Shown here piece after piece: positions 24,712-36,949 of a stretch of 64,000 nt of DNA. The DNA is from Peronospora farinosa (lineage: Eukaryota > Oomycota > Peronosporomycetes > Peronosporales > Peronosporaceae). Position numbers and translations under genes: made by a program. The DNA lies in assembly GCA_947646735.1 (NCBI GenBank), contig CANTFK010000633.1, positions 248,001 to 312,000 on the forward strand, written 5' to 3'. The notes under the pieces were generated by a model, which was not told the DNA's origin, ran no database searches, and worked only from the letters and a program-made list of their open reading frames with translations. Each line of letters starts with the position of its first letter. Position 1 is the stretch's first letter.

Positions 24712-25313
24712 TGTAGACGGGCACTTCGAAAGAAGCTGCCACGTACTACGCGGGCACACCTTCAAGCAGCGCGAGGAAGCGGTTATACCGTCTTACCTCC
24801 GCGTGCGGTGGTGGTTGCGTTGGTCGGTCGCTTAGAGCGCCAAGCCAAACTGTTGCCGTTCGCATAGAGCGGTCCGCGCAACGAACAATTAAGAAGTACC
24901 TTACTTACGTCACGCAAGAGCTTATTAAGCTTCTCGTGCGCAGTGGGTAGTAATTGGAAAATTCATTACTGACTTAAATTTACTAGATTTTGACTAAATA
25001 TAAACTTAACTACTCATTGGTTCATTATCCAAAGATTGGATACGCGTCTCTTTACAAACGTATCCTTACGTGCGAGCTTAAAATGCATTTAAGCTCGCTT
25101 ATGACGTGTGTCTGAAGCGTACCATGACGCCCAGTCCCAACTGGCGTCATCCTCGTTGAACGTGAATACATCCATGGATATCACATTCACGAGGGTGGGT
25201 CACATTGATGTGCCACACTCATGTGACAAAGACCTAAGGTACCTCGTACCCATTTAGGCCTACCCGTTAAGTATTCGATACTTAACGAACCGTGTACCTT
25301 TTAGCCCGTTACA
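24712..25313 (-). repeat. Solo LTR of gypsy family F1
   Basis: A 602-bp sequence running from TGTAGACGGGC to CCGTTACA and collinear with the F1 LTRs. It is flanked by GCTAG (24707-24711) and GCTAA (25314-25318), a nearly perfect 5-bp target-site duplication. No internal F1 sequence is attached, so this is the scar of LTR-LTR recombination. On the minus strand it carries the family's CCAAT-then-TATA arrangement. Confidence 0.85.
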
Positions 25314-26590
25314 GCTAAATGAACCACATTATCAATCCGAAGCCTTTCAATTCGTACTACCAGGTCGCGCTCGGTGAATACAAGCCTATCTTTGGATGGC
25401 TGAAGGGGTTAGCACCAAGCCGTCAGCACGGCCAAGGCACGCATCTTCCGTAAGACGCCAAGATTTTCGTGGTGTAATTTTTAACGGACTCGACCATTTA
25501 CATGGCATCTATCATTACATACAGTACAACATCGACGACATTGAGACCGAGCAGATGACTAAGGAAGTGTTTTAAAATTATATATCTTTAAATCTCGGCC
25601 ATCTGAGGAGTCCATGGATGCCTATGGCTGTGCTGTAACAAATCCTCGATGACTGAGTATTAGTACCTTTTTCGTACTCGCGCATCTGATCTAACACTAT
25701 TTGAAGATGTGCCACGTCAAGATCTATCATATGACACTTCCCAATTCGCGCCTTCGAGCAACAACGGCCAAGAGACGAAGACCTTCAAAGAGCCGGTCAA
25801 CCGGCCCCCTCCGACCAGGGCGGGAAGTCCCTCCAACGGGAGGCCCAGGATAAGAGGGGGGAGGTTTTTCCCTCTGCTGCGTGCGCTATGGGGGGCAAGC
25901 GCAGCGTGCGAACCGTAAGAGGAGCACCAACCCTGTAACCCCCGGGGGGAGAGGATCGACGACCGCGGTTATCATTCCCTCTTTCCTCAATAGTTCCTGC
26001 TATTCTACGTCAGCCTTCAAGACGCCGATTCGATCGCTGAGCGCGAATCTCGGTCCCACGAAGTGAACTTGCCAAGAACGTGAATTGATCGGCCCGTCCA
26101 GGTGCATCAGCGGTCGATCGGGACTGATCGGTGTGGTGCCCGGCGCTTGTTGCGATCATTGAGCCACTGTTTACACCTCGGGCTGGATACCCGATTCCAC
26201 GTGCCCTTTTCGGAGTGTCCCCCGTGACGCCCGACGTCTCGAGCCAGCAGATTGAGCCAGCGAGGCGAAGAATGACGAAGTCCTGGTAGAAGCACTCCAG
26301 ACATCTTACCAATCCTTAATGTTTGAAATAGACGGTCTGTTCTTCTCTCTATCTATCATATGACCTGTCCGTGTGGCCTCGAGGATTTGAGTGGTCACAT
26401 TCCTTGCAGCGTTATGTGCGATGGTATGGACGATGCGAACTAAGGAAAGGCAAAGTTTTGGCGTTCCGTGTTACGTGTTTTAATCACTTGGAACACAGCA
26501 AAAGATGTCTGCTTCTGACCATCCAGAAATGATGGTCAGACATAACGCACTATCCGCGTCCTCGAAAATAATTTTCGAGAAGAAATCCCT
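25314..26590. mobile_element. Unassigned transposon-like sequence with a GC-rich core
   Basis: The segment from about 25770 to 26290 is clearly GC-richer than its neighbours and has broken frames on both strands, for example a plus-strand Pro/Arg-rich stretch (VNRPPPTRAGSPSNGRPRI). It adjoins gypsy integrase debris on the right and is probably part of the same dead element. No domain is recognised. Confidence 0.35.
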
Positions 26591-27197
26591 TGTTTTTAAT
26601 TTGATGGAGTTTTGACGATGGCCGAGTTCGCCATCAGAAATTAGGTGCATGCTTCCACGACGCATACGCCCCTCTCGTGAATGGTCATAGACATCCACGT
26701 GTCCCCATCGCAGTAGAGGGTGACTATAATTTTAGGAGGGGGCTCGCTCGAGTAAAAACCAATCGGGCTCTTGCTCATCACGCGCCAGTATCATGGTCGA
26801 CATCAAGCAAACCAAAGTTGTACCATTCGAATTCGGTGAAGAGAAGGAATTAAGAGCGATGACGCTCTTACTGACGACGATGCTGAAGACATCAGCATCG
26901 TCTAAGGTATCGCCAGCGAGAACACTGATGCTCTCGCTGAATTAGTAACAAAAATCGCTGCAGTGCATTATTCATCGCCTAGATTGCGACCACAAGAATA
27001 TGATGGCATTTTTTAGGGTGGCGGTTTTTTTCACCGTTCGAAAAAGCCGAATACTGAACATACGGACGAAGATTTTCCACGTACAACGTAGGATGCGTAA
27101 GAATCTTACGTTGCAGCTCAATTGCGTATGCGTTGACTAGGCGACGCAATATACAAAATGGGCCGATGTCCTTGGGCAACAATTTATTGCTGTCCAA
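26591..27197. pseudogene. Gypsy integrase and integrase-C-terminal debris, mixed orientation
   Basis: On plus at about 26610-26715 is the integrase C-terminal signature MAEFAIRN-VHASTTHTP followed, after a frameshift, by VNGHRHPRVP. On minus at 27197-26979 is a clean 72-codon frame with the SH3-like tail (KLLPKDIGPFCILRRLVNAY; THPTLYVENLRPY). The two halves belong to the same type of protein but are on opposite strands. That means either an inversion or two adjacent elements. Confidence 0.6.
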
Positions 27198-27373
27198 TTA
27201 GTTACTGCAGGTTTAGGTAGACTTACTGGTGACTAAAACTTAATTCATCTTTCATATAAGAATGAACCTCTGCCCTTCCATTATTGTCTCAGAGAGACAT
27301 TATATTCTAGCCTTTCTTGACAATTGATGCAACTTATAACGTGTACCGGTTGTATTATTCGTGTCAGGCCAAA

Positions 27374-27540
27374 TGTCTGGAGGTGGTGGTCAAGACCCTG
27401 TCGGGCAAGTCACTTACTTTTGCTTGCACGTCTGATGATAAGGTGAACTACGTCAAGTCCTAAATTTGATTAAAGCGCACGTATCAGTTGATGACCAGCA
27501 TATCATTGTACAGAAGTAAACATTTTGAGGACCCCGAAAG
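27374..27540 (+). pseudogene. Ubiquitin-like pseudogene
   Basis: The plus-strand translation from about 27377 reads LEVVVKTLSGKSLTFAC, then SDDKVNYVKS and a stop. It parallels the ubiquitin start (xxFVKTLTGKTITLEVESSDxIENVKxKI). After the stop another frame reads VSVDDQHIIVQK, placed like the ubiquitin PDQQRLIFAGK segment. Stops and frameshifts make it non-functional. It could derive from a (poly)ubiquitin gene or from a ubiquitin-like domain of another protein. Confidence 0.55.
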
Positions 27541-28099
27541 AGCAAGTTCGTCTATTTATGCATCGCGTCCAACACATTCCACGTTGTGAATGAAGCGTAC
27601 TAGGCTTGAAGCAGCGCGTAGCCATAACAATTGTGATTTGCGCTGTACCATCGATGTTTGAAGAAACATCTATGTAAATCATATGCTTAGTGCGATAATT
27701 AATCGCACAGACGTCAAGATCGTAAAGCCTTGACGATTCGGATATGACATGTCGATAACAATCGCCAACTAATCAAGGCCAGCGATCAATTAGATACTGT
27801 GGCATCATCTGCAATTGGTGCTCAGGGGTGACACATACGACACCACTGTGTCTGTTATCCTGCATGATGTGAACAGAAGCACTGACATTGTGGTTAAGTA
27901 GATGGGACAAATTTGCATGTAACAATTCTCATGACAAAATTGGAGCCGATTTTCGGAACTTTGTCATAACTATAGGGACATGACAATGGTTGGATCCCTG
28001 TCTTTTCAATGATGGGATCCTTTTCCCGCCAATGGTCGGTCTTTGTCTCGATAAAGTTAAACATCAAAATGACTGATGGGGTGTGGTGAAGTCGATTAA
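27541..28099. other. Spacer, no gene seen
   Basis: No open frame or recognised element. Confidence 0.35.
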
Positions 28100-29400
28100 G
28101 AATTATGTGAAGATCGAATGGAGAAGTACTGTTGATTTAAGATCATTTTCTTGATTGGTTAATAAGCCACAAAAGATTGATGTAGAAGGTATCAACAGTT
28201 TCAAAGTGGTTGAAAATATGGATCAATTACATGACATGAATTGTATTTTTTCTAATTTTATACTTGAATTCGTATGGGTTGATCCGATTTCCATGCAAGT
28301 ATTGATCAGATCACATCTAATAGATTTTGTCCAAGTCGAGATCACGGTTGTATTTATGGTTTACTAAGATGTTGATTGGTACTGGTTGCATAATTCTTTC
28401 GGCCACCAGCTCGCAACTGCATTCATATAATCATTCGATCATAATTGTGATCAGACGGTAACTAGATCGTGATCTTGATAATATGGAAGCTCATTTGTAA
28501 TCCGTGTTCATATGGATATTTGATCGTATTTGTGGTAAAGAGACTATCTGTAGGTAATTGTGATCAAAGATAATCCGATCAGGGTGGTGACTAAAGACAA
28601 GTCTATCAAGATCGTGATCAAAGACAAGTTGAATAAAATTAACAGATAATGCGATCAAGATTGTGACCAAAATTAATGCGATCAAGATTGTGACCAAAAT
28701 TAATGCGATCAAGATTGTGACCAAAATTAATGCGATCAAGATTGTGACCAAAATTAATGCGATCAAGATCGTGATCGGGGACAAGTCGATCAAGATCGCA
28801 GGATCGAGATCGCGGCTGCTGAATTGGACCACACATCGAGAATTTTTTTTAAAAAGAAGACACGTAGCAATATATCGTGGCCTACAGATAGGCATAATCG
28901 TATGTCTCGGCATTTGATTGGTTAACATTAATTATAGTTTCGTTTACTTCGAATAAGCACGCAGACTTTTCTTCCGGAAGGGATAATTTTCGCCCCCCTC
29001 CGACGATTAAGGACTTCTGCCGCGTGTTTAGCAAGTAAAATTCCTGAATTGTTTGGCCAAAGATCACAAGAATTTATAAAACAAACAATTTGTCCTGCGA
29101 TCGAATAAAGACGACCGCAAAACAGATTAGGGCGACTCGAGTAGAGCGCTCCTTAGTAACCTTCATCGCGTGTGGAAACTTCACGCGATCGACCCTATCC
29201 CCAACACATATTAAGACCGACGGCCCCCAAGTCCACCGAGAAGAATGCAAACCGCCCTACCGACGGGTACACAAGGTAGGTAATGCAAGAAATACTACAC
29301 ATAGAATCGAAGTATTCCCTTTGAACTGCGTCACAACCCTCCTCACATACTCCACCTTCCGGTCGTATGGGCGCCGTTGATTACCGGTAATGACAATATA
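28100..29400 (+). mobile_element. Gypsy family F3, copy A: LTR/leader and gag start
   Basis: Plus-oriented F3 5' end. A GATC-rich U3-like part with a minisatellite (28651-28776) comes first. The LTR body follows at about 28870-29080, read on the minus strand as CCAATCAAATGCC, GGCCTACAG and so on in the other copies' order. Then come CTTCCGGAAGGGATAATTTT with a short C run (about 28970-29000), and a leader/gag start at about 29230-29380 (CGACGGGTACACAAGGTAGG). Frames are short and broken. Confidence 0.5.
28651..28776. repeat. 27-bp minisatellite in F3 copy A
   Basis: Four perfect 27-bp units begin at 28651, 28678, 28705 and 28732, and a partial fifth at 28759. The unit contains GCGATCAAGATTGTGACCAA. 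Because 27 is a multiple of three, the array is open in some frames, which is incidental. Looser GATCAAGATCGTGATC variants surround it from about 28430 to 28810. Confidence 0.95.
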
Positions 29401-29409
29401 TCAGGTTTG

Positions 29410-30425
29410 ATGCCATCTCTTCACTAGCGCCCCGACAATCGACTATCGGAGGAGGTACTTCGTTCCTATGTAACTTTCCTTCCCTACTTCGTGTAACCTT
29501 CAGTAGGGAGGGTAGCAATTTTCTTGGAATCATGTTAATACTGAACTTGACCGTGTTAAGGATTGGTTAGGGTGGTTAATCGCATAAATTATTCACGCAA
29601 GCAAACGCTACTGTTGATGCTCCATTCGAGTCACCATGATATCTCTTGATATCGCCTAATCCAAATGTGGAAATATGATCCACTTGATTTATTTGGTCTT
29701 TTGATCACTTAAACCGTCTGGCTTTCTTGTGCCTTGTCCTTTATGTTTACTGCGTCTAATCGCAAAGGGTGGTTAATTGTAAGCATTTTTGTGATCCCTG
29801 GCTAAAAAAATTAAGATTTTTAGCTGCGTAGTTGCATAGCAGAAGCACTTAATTATCGAAGGTCCAAAAAACTTCGTCCAGAAGGCAAGTCTGCGTGCGT
29901 GCTTGAAGCAAAAAACACTCTGTTGATGTGAACCAATCTAATGGCAAGACCTAAGATTATCTATATCTGTAGGCCGGGACATTTTACCACGTGTCGTCTT
30001 TCGGTAGAATCCTAAACTCAATATGTGATCCAATCCAGTACAGATCGATCTGGATCACATTCTCTATAGACTGGTCCTTGATCGAGATTGTGAGCATGAT
30101 GGTCGAACCGAGGTCCCATCATGATTAAACCAAGGGTCCCACATGAGCACTTGTGGCTGATCAGGGGCTCTCACACGAGTACAACGTGTACGGACAAGAT
30201 ACCCACGCGAGAACATGAAGGTCGAACCGGGGTTCCCATCATCCCCTACTGTGGTCAAACTGAGGTTCCCACATAGGCAAAGTGTGGTCGAGCAGGGACT
30301 CCTACACGGGTTTACGGCGGCCGAGCAGGATCTCCCGCTTTAAGTGTAGACGGTCGTGTATGAGCTACTCCCGTCAAGTGTTTCCGGCATCATTGATGAG
30401 GGCATCCAGTGATTAGAGGGGGGGG
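29410..30425 (-). mobile_element. Gypsy family F3, copy B: reversed LTR/leader
   Basis: Minus-oriented F3 5' end, head-on to copy A. On minus it reads a repeat-bearing U3-like part (30345-30095), an LTR body (about 30065-29600), then leader sequence at about 29530-29430 similar to copies C and D. No coding frame survives. It ends at a run of 11-12 G at about 30418-30428, where family F2 sequence starts. Confidence 0.5.
30095..30345. repeat. Degenerate ~30-35 bp repeats in F3 copy B
   Basis: About seven imperfect units built on GGTCGAACCGAGGTTCCCAC, with variants at about 30102, 30210, 30252 and 30285. More degraded than the other F3 arrays. Confidence 0.6.
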
Positions 30426-32392
30426 GGGTAATGGTTTATCACCTGGCCGGTTCTCCAGCTTCGGATAGTGACTCGAAGCACAATGGTGACAACAGCACCG
30501 AGACTTTAGCGTTGGAATGTGCCCACGCTATCGTTTACGTGGAAGGGAGTCCACAAAGGCGCCAATACATTCAGTCGCGAGTCCACCTCGCGACGCGTCT
30601 TCGATTACAAGGCTTCCAATGCTCTCCTGGAAGATCTTCCTACGTAACCTTCAGGGAGGCAGTGTGATACAAGTGTGTCGGATAACCAAAAAAGTGGTTG
30701 CCATGGCAAACGAGACTTATGTGACGCGTCCTCGAAGCGCTGAGCCAAAGTCAGCGCGTGAAGAAAGATTCGCGTCACAATAATGAGAGGCTCTGCTAGA
30801 GTCTGGTAACCCTGTCTACGATATCGCTCGTGAGTATGCAGACGTGTTCCCGGACAAGATTCCGGCTGAACTTTCTGCTGACCGTGGTGTTCGGCACGAG
30901 ATTGATGTTGTGCCAGGGTCGAATTATTGTATGACACGGCAGTGGCCGTTGTTCCGAGATCAAGTCGAAGCTATTTACTCATTCTTCGAAGGCCGCCGCA
31001 AGGCGAGTATAATATCTTACCACATTCGAGTCCAACTTTATGCGTGAAGAAGGCTACGGGAGGCTGGCGGATAGTAAATGCATTTAATTAGCTAAATGAT
31101 GCCACATTTTTCTACATAAACGCCTATTTTTAAAAGGGAATAATGCTTAACTTCATGATAGGAATTGTCATCTTCAGTGCCATCGACTTGGCCGATGGCT
31201 TCTATTAGATTTTGATGTGACCGAGCGACATCCCACACACAGCGGTGAGTACTCGGAGTGGCATGTGATTGGAGTGGCTGGTTTTGACACAAGAATTGAA
31301 GAATGCACCGGTCACATTTAATTGCATGGTATCTGAAGGGTTAAGACCACTTCAAAACTTTGCTCCGAGTTACTTTAATGACATCTTTGTCCACAATTGC
31401 GCTGGAGGCAACCTCAGCAATGTTCAAGTTCGCCCTTAACGCTTAGAACAGGTGCTGCAAGTGATTCGAGACATCAAGATGTATGAGAATCTCAAGAAGT
31501 GTGTCTTTTGTGCATTGGGAATTCCGGTGCTGAGTTGTTATGTGAGTAAATCGGGAGTTCGAGCTGTACCAAAGAAGGTGTCGTCCATCTGTTCTTTGGA
31601 CATACCCAAGGACCCTACGGAGTTGCGCCAGTGGCTCGGCTTGGCCAATTACTTGCATATGTATACAACGGATTATGCTGGTTCTATACAATCTTTGTCG
31701 TCACTGTGGTTCAGTGAGATTCGCAAAATTGCTGATGCGATCTCAACTCTCCACTGGCGCCCGGACGACCGACTAACGGAGGGGGTACCCCGATTCCGTG
31801 TCCTCACCTTGTGTACCCGTCGGTAGGGCGGGTTGCTCTCTTCTCGGTAGACTTGAGTCGATGTTGAACTTGATTGTGTTAGGGATAGGTGGGGGGCGAT
31901 CGAGTGGAATTCCTCACACGATCGCAGTTGTTCTTGGGGTAGTCGCCCTGATCTCCCTTGAGATCGCCTTGTTAAAAAATGTAGATACTTGATCCGCTTG
32001 CCTTCTGACCACTTGAGCCGTCTCGCGATCTTGTATCTGGACTTCTTAGTCCTCTGCGTTCAATTGCAGCTTGAGTTGTTATGTTGAGAATTCTTGCAAT
32101 CCCTGGCCAAACAATCCAGGGATATGACTTGCGTAGTATGTAGACTTCCTTGAGACGTCGGGAGGCCCAAAAATCCAGCCCGGAAGAGAAGTCGACACGT
32201 GTACTTAGAAGCAAATTGAACTCTGTTAATGTTAGCCAATCAAATACCAAAACCTATGATCTTGACTATCTGTAGCTCAGGATCTGTTGCCACGTATCGC
32301 CCTTTCGGAAAAATCAGATCTTTTAATGTGGTCCACTCCAATATCGCCGCGATCTGGATCGCTACCTCGCTCGGATCTAATACCATTTTAGT

Positions 32393-32538
32393 ATCGGATC
32401 GCGGTACTAAATAATTAGTATCGGATCGCGATACTAATAATTAATATCGGATCGCGATACTAATAATAAATATCGGATCGCGGTACTAATAATTAATATC
32501 GGATCGCGATACTAATAATTAGCCTCGGGTCGCGATAC
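32393..32538. repeat. 26-27 bp minisatellite in F3 copy C
   Basis: Units begin at 32393, 32420, 32446, 32472 and 32498, with a degenerate sixth at about 32524. The unit resembles ATCGGATCGCGATACTAATA plus ATTAAT. The ATCGCGAT core is self-complementary. Confidence 0.92.
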
Positions 32539-32840
32539 GCCGGATCACGACTTATCCTCTTCACCGTTTCTCAGGTCATGTGAGATGGTCCATCTATGTG
32601 ACATGTCATGTCCACCTCATTCCAGTCCTCCATAGCGACGTGATCCACACCAGACCGTCTTCCACATACTTGGATGTACCCATCCTCCTTCTTAGCGATC
32701 GCGTTCACGCGGATCGCCATCGGAAATACTGGAGATCGCAATAGCGCAGTTTCTAGGCCATATTTGACCCCATATAGAACTGCAAACTACACCATTCACT
32801 GTTTTCCATCCCATTTGACGTCATCTCGAAACCTTTCTGC

Positions 32841-32922
32841 GAGATCGCGACTCATCAATATTGGCCGCGAGATCGCGACTCATCAATATTGGCCGCGAGA
32901 TCGCGACTCATCAATATTGGCC
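32841..32922. repeat. 28-bp minisatellite in F3 copy C
   Basis: Three units starting at 32841, 32869 and 32897, identical where they overlap. The unit includes GAGATCGCGACTCATCAATA. Together with the 32393 array it gives copy C two different arrays. Confidence 0.92.
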
Positions 32923-35900
32923 ATTTCGGACTTAACTGAAAATATGTGATCAAACTTTGCGAAATTCACTCCTTCACTTCGCCACATCACTCTTATAGAA
33001 AGACGCCACGTGGTCTTGGCGTCCCAAGTACCAAGCATCTTTCGATGCAGTGAAAAATAGCCAGGGATCAGCGCCAGTGCTAGTTCTACCAAAAGACCCC
33101 CAAGCCTTTCCACGTGGTATGCGATGCCAGTGGTTTTGAAATTGGTTGTGCCCTTATGCAATTTAATGATGAGTGTTATAAACGAGTCGTAAGCTGTCAG
33201 GCACGACAGATAAAGCGAGCATAGAAGAATCATCCAATTTGCGACAAGAAGTTGATAGCGATTCAATACGCACTCATCAAGTTTCGCGTTCATCTGCTTG
33301 GTGAATGAACGCTTTATTTTTTTATACCGATCATGCATCGCTGCGCATAGCGATGAAGAGTCCGCACCTGTCCCAACGGATATCACGGTGTCTATTCTTC
33401 TTTTCTGAGTACAATTTGGTCGTGCGCTACAAGCCGTGCAAGAATAATATTCTTGCCGACTCTCTATCGCAACGTCACGACTCCGATCCTCGAACTGCGC
33501 TATGTCGTCAGGCAAATGATGACGAAGATGATGATGATCGATGTGAGATGTATGTATTGCTGAATATAATTCGAGTATACCCGAGCTGTGCTTATTCGAC
33601 GATATCATCGTGGCGTACAAAAGCGATTTAAATTATACGGACATTATCGATTATCTGAGTGCTCCCAGTGATGTTGCACTGGGAGCTTTAGCACAAACTA
33701 AGCGTGATCACATACATCGATACAGGTTGATCGCAGAATTTATTCTGTACAGCATCGATTAATTCGATGCTCCTACGACATGAATTTGCGAGTTCGGATC
33801 ATCCACGAGTATCTTAATACCCTAGCCGGTGGTCATTTAGGCCGCGATAGACTTTCCTGACTGTGTCTCGTGACTTCTTTTGACCCCACATTTACAAGTA
33901 TGTGCGCAACTACATTCGAAAGTGCGAAATCTGCTAACGTGTGAAGCCATCTCCATCGTCACATGCTCCCCTGCGACCCATGCCAATTGCAGCTGAGGCC
34001 TGGCAATCGGTTTCGATGGATTTCATCTACGTTCTCGTGTCCGATAGTATAAGATCGTATGGGTATCCTAGTTTTTGTCGACACATTGAGCAAGATGACA
34101 CATCTGGTGCCTGTCCACGCTACGATCACCTCGGCAGAGACCGCGGTGCACTTCATTGACGCGGTGTTTTGTCATCATGGCCTACCAAAATACATTTTTT
34201 CGGACCGTGGATGCGATTCACATCCTCGTTTTGAACGCCACTGTTCGAGCTTCTCGAAACAAAGCTGCATATGTCGACAGTGGCCCATCCAGAAATGGAT
34301 ACCAAAATCGATTACGTGAATTCAGTCCTCAACTATGTTCTTCGAAGTCATGCTACTTCCTTCGCGAGCTGGACTGCATTTTTACCACTTACTAAATTCG
34401 AACTTAACAATAATATACGCGCGTCAACAGAAAACTAACGCTTTTTTGGTAAACTCGGCTCGTCACTCTTAAGTTTCAACCGTCTTGCCGTGTGTCACCC
34501 CACGGCACCTCGTAGCTACACTCGGGGGAAAGATGAAGGTGGTAAACAACGATTTGAGTGCAGATCAAGGTATTTTGAGCGCGCATGTAGTCACCCTTTC
34601 CAAGGAAAGTCTACCGTTTTGACGCCATGTGGCGTGGCGTTTCCGTTAGCTAGATGAATTGCGCAGATGCTTATTGATTTTCTTTAGGTAAGTGTTCACC
34701 TACTGTCAATTACGCATAGATTAGGTCGCCGCAACCAATTGATTACATGGCTGTGGCATAGGCTATACTCCAACATCAAGCTATCATATGGTTTGTACGT
34801 AACGAACTCTAGTCTGCAGCGGACCAACAGAAAAAGAACGCTGACAAACATGGCAGAAAGAACATGAGGAAATTTTTAGAAAGGCGATTCTGAAATATTT
34901 GCTACAGAAGGTCTAAGGAATTTAGCAGTTACAAACCTAGGCGCGAGTAAACTCGCGCCACGCTGTATCGGCCCATTCGAACTTCTAAAGGCGATTAATG
35001 ATGCTTACCCACTGGACGTTTCCATATCATTGCGACTTCACATGACGTGATACGTCGGGCTAAACTATTTTTCGCCCGGCTACGCTTCACGGGTTGGTTC
35101 CGATGCCGAATTCAGGATCCGTAGGTCGATCGGCCTTCCCGACGCGCTCGACGCGCCGATGACATCGAACGCGGCTGCGTTTGGATCTGTGCACGACCGA
35201 GAATCTGGTGCTTCAACTTCCTCATCCGTTCGATCAGCTCACGATTCGACTAACAAATATCATTCGCGGTCCTCTCCGCCTGTTCAGCATGCTCGAGAAA
35301 AGCCTCATCTTCTAGATGTGCATCAGCAGCTTTATTTAGCATCTTCCTGCGCAAAAAAGACGCCAGCGTTACCAACGCGAGGGCCACACACCGCTTGTGT
35401 ACGCGAAAGGCCAGGTGTGCTGGATCGTGGGTCTTATTTTGGGACAAGAAGACCCTCCTCGTGAAGTGACAACGCTGGCTCACGAGAAGCGTGCGGTTCA
35501 GCCGCGCGCAAGTACCATATACGCTGGCTTGGACATTTATTTTAAGCAGGATACGTGAAGGCCGCGTTCCTCGCTCTTTCGTAATGTTCCAGTCGTTTTA
35601 CGGGCATATGAGTCCATGGATCCGGTTCACCCCGATGCGAGCGCAGAAGTAAACGTTTCGTGGTGAACGAGAATGGCGAGGCGATCAGCGACGTCAAGAA
35701 CGAAAGGATGGCGAGAACGCGAACGTCGCATTACCACGACAACGAGAACGAGACCTCGTCGAGCTTTGCGCAACAGGACGAGGAGGCGAACGTGTCGCCA
35801 TCCCGCTTTAATAATTCAGCGGAGTTTGGCTCCCCTGTCAAGAGTAAAATGCCAGCGAGGCTCACCACGAATAAATTCGGTCCTCCGTTTTTAGATCAAT

Positions 35901-35938
35901 TTATCATTGGTTCATATGGGTCTTTAGATTCTCTATAA

Positions 35939-36949
35939 TGAATGAATAATATATAGCTACGCTGCACCCGCTACTACCTGCCTACAAATGTAATTTCTTA
36001 TCTCTGTTTTTTTGTTTTTGTAGTGTAGTCCATTAAACGTCTCGTGGTCAAGAGTTTAAAAAACATGGTAATGAATATACCGAGGTGTTGTTGCGTGGTC
36101 AAGTATAAGAAGTTGCGCATAACAATCGCCATCACAAATAATTTGACTGGGTAGTGGTTCAACTCGACGTGGTGACAGCTTTCCTTTTCGGTAAAATAAA
36201 GCAAACGGTGTTTTGCGCGATTTATGAAGAAGTCGACATAGTTGACCAATCGGCTTGTCTCGAATTGGTAAAGGCAATTACGGACTGAAACAAGCTTCGC
36301 GAATATGAAATGATTATTTTAACGAGCTCACTTGTTTCATTGAATTTCAAGCATATGAACTAAATAGCGAGAAAGTGGAGGATGAATAGCGCCTTTTTCA
36401 TTTTATACCTCATCCTCAGAAAGAAGATTGCAGGATTCAGGTTACACCAAAACATGTCTAATTTAATACTTCGAGGACGCCGATGCTCTATAAATCTATA
36501 AGTTTTATTATTAATATAGATGCTAAATAATTGCTAGTATCCGATCCAATTAATTGGATTATAATGATTACTTAACGGAGAATGAAGCAGATTTGAGACA
36601 CTTGAGTACCGAAAACTTTATAAAACTAATATTATCAAGACCGAAGGGTTTTATCAGCTAACAAAGATTATCAGGGAAGCCACTTACATACACCGACCAC
36701 ATCAACACTCGAACCACAACTGACAAACAGAAATATGACTACAATCACATCCAGAATATGCCCTAGCGCGGTGTTCAGCAGACGACAATTACGAACGTTC
36801 GCATTGCTTACAAAAAAGACAATCCCTGAGTCACGCAGATAGAGTACCGGGATGGCTCGAGAAAGAGCACAGCACAAAAGTGGCACAGTAGACAATCTCA
36901 GGTACATTCAAAAGATTCGCTAAGCTGCTCCAGTGGCGAACAACTTTGA
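35939..36949. other. AT-rich spacer, no gene seen
   Basis: A minus-strand frame at 36249-35998 (YVDFFINRAKHRLLYFTEKE) and others are unassigned and probably transposon debris. Confidence 0.35.

Larger units (their letters stand above)
31754..32945 (-). mobile_element. Gypsy family F3, copy C, nested in F2
   Basis: Reversed F3 5' end inserted between the connection and RNase H parts of F2. It starts at TGGCGCCCGGACGACCGAC and the leader-like GGGGGTACCCCGATTCCGTG (cf. 9447 and 49110). It continues through an LTR body with CAATCCCTGGCCAAACAATC and GTTAGCCAATCAAATACC (both paralleled in copies A and B) into two minisatellites. Interpretation as a nested insertion rests on F2 coding flanking both sides. 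Confidence 0.6.
30431..35938 (+). pseudogene. Gypsy family F2 gag-pol relic, interrupted
   Basis: Order on plus: a protease-end/linker (RPRSAEPKSAREERFASQ, about 30730); the RT N-terminus (EYADVFPDKIPAELSADRGV, 30830-31010); later RT and the connection (LKKCVFCALGIPVL; LRQWLGLANYLHMY, 31452-31748). It is then interrupted by F3 copy C (31754-32945). It continues with RNase H (FFYTDHASLRIAMKSPHLSQ; KNNILADSLSQR, 33242-33520), integrase (33600-34300: APSDVALGALAQTKRDHIHR; SMDFIYVL; ILVFVDTLSKMTHLVP), and C-terminal tail frames (35159-35938). The RT catalytic region is largely gone and frames are broken throughout. Dead copy. Confidence 0.85.

Noticed and set aside
28639..28917. Frames encoding a nine-residue repeat (INAIKIVTK) on plus and a similar one on minus
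   Set aside because: Produced by the 27-bp minisatellite, whose unit is a multiple of three; open in several frames, so not evidence of a protein.
30418..30430. G run as telomeric or G-quadruplex element
   Set aside because: Single run at an element boundary without telomeric repeat units; more likely a boundary or leader run like the F3 ones.
28651..32922. Regular direct repeats as a CRISPR array
   Set aside because: Units are contiguous without unique spacers and the genome is eukaryotic.
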